Source: an uncultured Prevotella sp. | Lineage (GTDB): Bacteria > Bacteroidota > Bacteroidia > Bacteroidales > Bacteroidaceae | DNA: 18,763 nucleotides | NCBI RefSeq assembly: GCF_900549175.1 | Contig: NZ_URNN01000059.1 | Span: 1-18,763, forward strand | Reading direction: 5' to 3' | In this document: positions 15,303-18,763 of the stretch, piece after piece | Position numbering within the stretch: the stretch's first letter is position 1 | Layout of the letters: each line of letters starts with the position of its first letter | Program-made: the position numbers and the translations under genes | Notes under the pieces: model-generated | What the model saw: the letters and a program-made list of their open reading frames with translations, nothing else | The model's database searches: none | Told to the model about the DNA's origin: nothing

Positions 15303-15427
15303 GTGATTTTATTTCAGAATAAATCAGTTACAGTATTTTTTTTGTTCAAAAGCAAAAAAAGAATCGGAAATCTACTTATAGAAAACAATATGTGACAAAA
15401 TGAAAAGCCCTGTACATGCCTTTTTTG

Positions 15428-15435
15428 TAATTTTG
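15428..15435 (+). promoter_or_regulatory. Candidate -7 box for the GH115 gene
   Basis: TAATTTTG matches TAnnTTTG exactly, 42 bases before the ATG at 15478. No convincing TTTG is present at the -33 position, which may mean that an activator is needed. Confidence 0.45.
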
Positions 15436-15477
15436 CGAACATAAATTTTATAACGCAACTCTTTTTGAAATATAGTT

Positions 15478-17982
15478 ATGAGCAGAATCATTCTTCTTGC
15501 CAACGTGTTGTGGCTGTTGGGTATGTTTTGTCCGTTGGCGTTGTCGGCGGCAGAACCGTTCGTCACTTTCTCCGCCGGAGAGGGAGCACAGTGTATTACA
15601 GGAGCGAATATATCGTTCGACCGGAACGAATATCCGGGCGTGCTTACGGCCATAACCAACCTGCAGGATGATTTCGAGAGGGTGACAGGCAGGCGTCCCG
15701 CGGCTGACGGTGGCGGTCGGGCTGCCGACATCCTAATAGGTACAGTGGGCAGGAGCAAGGCCATTGACCGACTTCTGAAGAAGGGACTTCTTCCGGAGCT
15801 GAAAGGCAGGCGTGAGAAATATGTCATCACCGTGGCCGACGGCAGGCTTGTAATAGCCGGCAGCGACAAGCGCGGAACCATATACGGCATCTATGAGTTG
15901 TCGAGGCAGATGGGCGTGTCGCCGTGGTACTACTGGGCTGATGTGCCTGTCGTGCATCACGACGAGGTATATGTGCGCCCCGGTGTGTATACTGACGGCG
16001 AGCCGAAAGTGCGTTACCGCGGACTGTTTCTCAACGACGAGGCTCCATGCCTTACGGGATGGGCCGGAAAGACATTCGGCGGATTCAACCACAAGTTTTA
16101 TGAAAAGGTGTTTGAACTGATTCTCCGCATGAAGGGCAACTTTATTTGGCCGGCCATGTGGGGCAGCGCTTTCTACGATGATGACCCCGAAAACGGACCT
16201 ACGGCCGACCGGATGGGCGTAATGGTGGGGCTGTCTCACCATGAGCCTATGAGCCGTTCGCAGGCCGAATGGCACCGCACCGAAGGAAGCAAGGTGTGGG
16301 ATTATACCAAAAACAAGGAAAAGCTGCAGGACTTTTGGGCCGGCGGAGTGCGCCGCAACAGGAATACCGAGGATGTGGTTACGGTGGGTATGCGTGGCGA
16401 CGGTGACGAAGCCATGAGTGAAGACACCAATGTGGAGCTGCTGCAGCGCATCGTTGACGACCAGCGTGCCATCATAGCCCGCGAACGCAAGTGCAAGGCG
16501 GAGGAAGTGCCACAGGTGTGGGCGCTCTACAAGGAAGTGCAGGACTATTATCATAACGGTATGCGCGTGCCCGATGACGTTACCCTGCTGCTCTGCGACA
16601 ACAACTGGGGAAGCCTTCGCATGTTGCCATCGCCCGACGAGCCCAAGCGCAAGGGAGGCTACGGCATATATTATCATTACGACTATGTTGGCGGCCCGCG
16701 CTGTTACCGGTGGCTGAATGTCAGTCAGATACAGCGTGTGTGGGCCGACATGAACATGGCTTACGAAAACGGTGTCAACCGTCTTTGGATTGTCAACGTG
16801 GGCGACCTGAAGCCCATGGAGTTTCCCACGCAGTTTTGGTTTGATATGGCGTGGAATCCGGAACGTTTCAATGCCGGCAATCTTTTTGAATACACGGTGG
16901 ACTACTGCCGTGCCACTTTCGGACAGCGTTATGCCGAAGAGGCGGCCCGCCTGCTCAATCTTGCCTGCAAGTACGCCCACCGCCGTACTCCGGAGTTAAT
17001 GAACAAGCTGCCTTACAGTGTGGAGAACTATGACGAGTTCCGCCGTGTCACTGCCGACTACAACAGTCTTGAGGCCGATGCGGAACGCCTGTACCGGCTG
17101 CTGGAGCCGCAGTATCGCGACGCCTTCATGCAGATAGTACGCTATCCGGTCATGGCCATGGCCAACCTCTACCGCATGTATTATGCTTCAGCCACGGGCG
17201 ACAGTGTGGCCACGCGGCACTGGTTTGACCGCGACGCCGCCCTGACGAAATACTACAATGACACGCTTTGCGGAGGAAAGTGGAAACATATGATGGATCA
17301 GACGCATATAAGCTACACCTCGTGGGCATCGCCGAAGGTTGACGTCATGCCGGAGATTAAGTCCGTGCCCTCTGCCGGATGTAATGCCGGAAAATGCCCG
17401 GAGGCGACCTGTTGTGAAAAGTGGGTCAAGGGAGTCGTGTCAATCGAGGCACCCCATTATTATGAGGCGAAGGCGGCTGACGGTGTGTCGTGGACTTTCA
17501 TTCCAGACTATGGCAAGACCATGGGCGCGCTCACTCTTCTTCCCACCAACAGGCCGGTGGAAGGTTCGGAGGTCACCTATCGTTTCCGTGCCGACGGAGA
17601 TTACGACAAGGCCACGCTCCACTGCCTCTTTGCTCCCATGCTCGACTACACCGGAGGTGACGGTATATGGTATGAGGTGTCGGTGGACGGCGGCAGTCCG
17701 CAGAAGGTCAATCTTATTGCCAGCGCCATGTCCGACCGCGAGCGTGACCGCCTGCTTCGCAATATGCCCGAAGGCCATTTCGACCAGAACCGCATCATTG
17801 ACTCACGCACCGTATTGACGGCGGCGTTCAGGAAGGGGCATGAGCACACCGTTACCCTGCGGCCTCTCTCGCGCGGCATATTGCTCGAAAAGCTGATTGT
17901 CGATTTCGGTGGAATGAAGCCCTCTTATCTCGGAACGCCGGAGACTCCGTTTGCGGTGATTCCGGGCTTCCGGCATGATTGA
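15478..17982 (+). CDS. Secreted glycoside hydrolase family 115 xylan alpha-glucuronidase
   Basis: This 834-residue protein has an N-terminal signal sequence ending near LALSAAEP. The family layout is complete: an N-terminal alpha/beta domain (about 25-165, with ADILIGTVGR and GSDKRGTIYGIYELSRQMGV), a catalytic barrel from about 170, a helical domain, and a C-terminal beta domain (about 640-834). Conserved GH115 blocks are easy to see: GLFLNDE 182-188, NFIWPAMWGS 221-230, SHHEPMSR 253-260, VVTVGMRGDGDEAM 300-313, CDNNWG 373-378 and NVGDLKPMEFPTQFWFDMAW from 440. GH115 enzymes remove (4-O-methyl-)glucuronic acid side chains from glucuronoxylan, acting in the periplasm or on the surface. No SusC/SusD or other xylanase genes are visible here, so it is not clearly part of a polysaccharide locus. 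It converges on the next gene with only 14 bases between stops. Confidence 0.93.
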   Translation: MSRIILLANVLWLLGMFCPLALSAAEPFVTFSAGEGAQCITGANISFDRNEYPGVLTAITNLQDDFERVTGRRPAADGGGRAADILIGTVGRSKAIDRLLKKGLLPELKGRREKYVITVADGRLVIAGSDKRGTIYGIYELSRQMGVSPWYYWADVPVVHHDEVYVRPGVYTDGEPKVRYRGLFLNDEAPCLTGWAGKTFGGFNHKFYEKVFELILRMKGNFIWPAMWGSAFYDDDPENGPTADRMGVMVGLSHHEPMSRSQAEWHRTEGSKVWDYTKNKEKLQDFWAGGVRRNRNTEDVVTVGMRGDGDEAMSEDTNVELLQRIVDDQRAIIARERKCKAEEVPQVWALYKEVQDYYHNGMRVPDDVTLLLCDNNWGSLRMLPSPDEPKRKGGYGIYYHYDYVGGPRCYRWLNVSQIQRVWADMNMAYENGVNRLWIVNVGDLKPMEFPTQFWFDMAWNPERFNAGNLFEYTVDYCRATFGQRYAEEAARLLNLACKYAHRRTPELMNKLPYSVENYDEFRRVTADYNSLEADAERLYRLLEPQYRDAFMQIVRYPVMAMANLYRMYYASATGDSVATRHWFDRDAALTKYYNDTLCGGKWKHMMDQTHISYTSWASPKVDVMPEIKSVPSAGCNAGKCPEATCCEKWVKGVVSIEAPHYYEAKAADGVSWTFIPDYGKTMGALTLLPTNRPVEGSEVTYRFRADGDYDKATLHCLFAPMLDYTGGDGIWYEVSVDGGSPQKVNLIASAMSDRERDRLLRNMPEGHFDQNRIIDSRTVLTAAFRKGHEHTVTLRPLSRGILLEKLIVDFGGMKPSYLGTPETPFAVIPGFRHD

Positions 17983-17996
17983 ATGAACCTTGACAA

Positions 17997-18763
17997 TTAT
18001 CCTATCTTCCAGTCATCTATAGTCCGCTTTTCGCCGTCGAAGTTGATGCCGACTTTCACTATTGGCAAACCGCAAAGGGCGAAACGTGAGGGATAGTCGT
18101 TGAGGTCTATCTGCCTGACGGCGTTGTCGGCTGAACTGTTGAGCTTCAACTCAATGACATAGATGGTTGTCGCGGTGCGCATAACCATGTCTACACGACC
18201 GCGTGGTGTGCGCACCTCCACGTCGATGTACATGCCGAAAAGGGAGAATATGACATAGAACAGCTGCTGGTAATGTCCCTCATAATTGGTGTTGTCGCAA
18301 TATGGAACCGTGAGCAGGAATTCGCGCAACAGGCACAGGGCACCGTCCATGTCTTCCTTGTATATACATCCGTACATCTGCGCGATGGTGGTGGAACCCA
18401 TCCAGCTGTTGTTTCCTATATAATTGGGCAGGAGGCTGCGCATCAGTCCCACACGTATTTCACGGTTGGGAATGTCAAGCGTGTAAAGCTCTGTAATATC
18501 GTCGTAGTCCTTGATTGTTATATACCCGCTCTGATAAAGCAGCGGTGGGATGCTTGTCATACGCTCCGTTGGGGCGTCGAAATCCTCTGCCATAACCCGT
18601 GTGCCGCCAATCTGTGACGGGACAACGCCGAACTTGTTCAGCATCTCTATAAGATAAGTGGGAGTGCCGCTGCCGAACCAGTAGCTGTCCAACTTCATGT
18701 CGACAAATGCGTTCAACAGGCTGAACGGGTTGTATATGTCGGGCGAGGGCCATGTGAAGTGAT
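17997..18763 (-). CDS. C-terminal part of an AAA-ATPase-like/PD-(D/E)XK nuclease-superfamily protein (5' end beyond the window)
   Basis: The reading frame runs open to the window edge; upstream of the first internal Met it reads HFTWPSPDIYNPFSLLNAFV, so the visible 255 residues are the C-terminal part of a larger protein. The visible part begins with the end of the AAA-like domain (FGSGTPTYLIEMLNKFGVVP) and closes with a PD-(D/E)XK fold: RGRVDMV supplies the Asp, and TIYVIELKLN the E-x-K. This family is abundant, often in many copies, in Bacteroidales. It is an AAA-like domain with a nuclease-like end and no firmly established function. The N-terminal Walker motifs are outside the window. Confidence 0.85.
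   Translation of the reverse strand, partial: HFTWPSPDIYNPFSLLNAFVDMKLDSYWFGSGTPTYLIEMLNKFGVVPSQIGGTRVMAEDFDAPTERMTSIPPLLYQSGYITIKDYDDITELYTLDIPNREIRVGLMRSLLPNYIGNNSWMGSTTIAQMYGCIYKEDMDGALCLLREFLLTVPYCDNTNYEGHYQQLFYVIFSLFGMYIDVEVRTPRGRVDMVMRTATTIYVIELKLNSSADNAVRQIDLNDYPSRFALCGLPIVKVGINFDGEKRTIDDWKIG

Larger units (their letters stand above)
14883..15477. other. 595-base divergent intergenic region
   Basis: This gap separates the minus-strand chaperone operon from the plus-strand GH115 gene. It holds a probable broken minus-strand small gene (14949-15276), a minus-strand -7 box (15295-15302) and a plus-strand -7 box (15428-15435). On the minus strand there is also an 11-codon ORF at 14932-14897, ending 14 bases before the J-like gene start; it is too short to judge. 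No RNA gene, strong terminator or repeat array is visible. Confidence 0.6.

Noticed and set aside
15733..16980. Minus-strand open frame of 415 codons opposite the GH115 gene
   Set aside because: It is a shadow frame; the plus strand carries all GH115 motif blocks without interruption.
15478..17982. Polysaccharide utilisation locus
   Set aside because: No SusC/SusD pair, regulator or second carbohydrase is visible beside the GH115 gene within the window.

Overview
The window looks like a Bacteroidales chromosome segment (Bacteroides/Prevotella/Muribaculaceae-type). The support is a large secreted fibronectin-III/jelly-roll protein with a sorting-like C-terminal tail, several promoter boxes matching the Bacteroidales -7 consensus TAnnTTTG, a GH115 alpha-glucuronidase, and the end of an AAA-ATPase-like/PD-(D/E)XK protein. 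The genus cannot be fixed from what is visible.

Layout. (1) 210-4547 (+): 1,445-residue secreted modular surface protein. (2) 4567-4722: nested palindromic repeat. (3) 4911-6486 (+): mlaE-mlaF lipid-transport ABC pair, with a hairpin in the spacer between them. (4) 6541-6608: a second, shorter palindrome with the same end sequence as the first. (5) 6674-7397 (-): a HicA/HicB toxin-antitoxin pair with a well-formed promoter. (6) 7503-14882 (-): five closely spaced genes (gaps of 8-31 bp). In transcription order they encode a J-domain-like membrane protein without HPD, a membrane-anchored GrpE-like coiled-coil protein, a large divergent Hsp70, a protein-kinase-like/AAA+ ATPase fusion, and a small TerB-like protein. 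(7) 14949-15276 (-): a probable broken or frameshifted small gene just upstream of that operon. (8) 15478-17982 (+): secreted GH115 xylan alpha-glucuronidase. (9) 17997-18763 (-): 3' part of an AAA-like/PD-(D/E)XK protein cut by the window edge.

The stretch of about 6.6-15.3 kb is visibly more AT-rich than the metabolic and surface genes on both sides. It carries a toxin-antitoxin pair and begins next to a palindromic repeat, so it reads as an acquired island. Its core is the most interesting content: a dedicated Hsp70/J-like/GrpE-like triad in which both co-chaperone-like proteins carry membrane segments, plus a regulator that joins a kinase fold with an altered catalytic loop to a CDC48-type AAA+ motor, and a TerB protein. 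I infer a membrane-tethered protein-remodelling or stress/defence machine. I do not recognise it as a named system. Composition statements come from hand counts on single 60-base lines and reading by eye, not from a computed profile.
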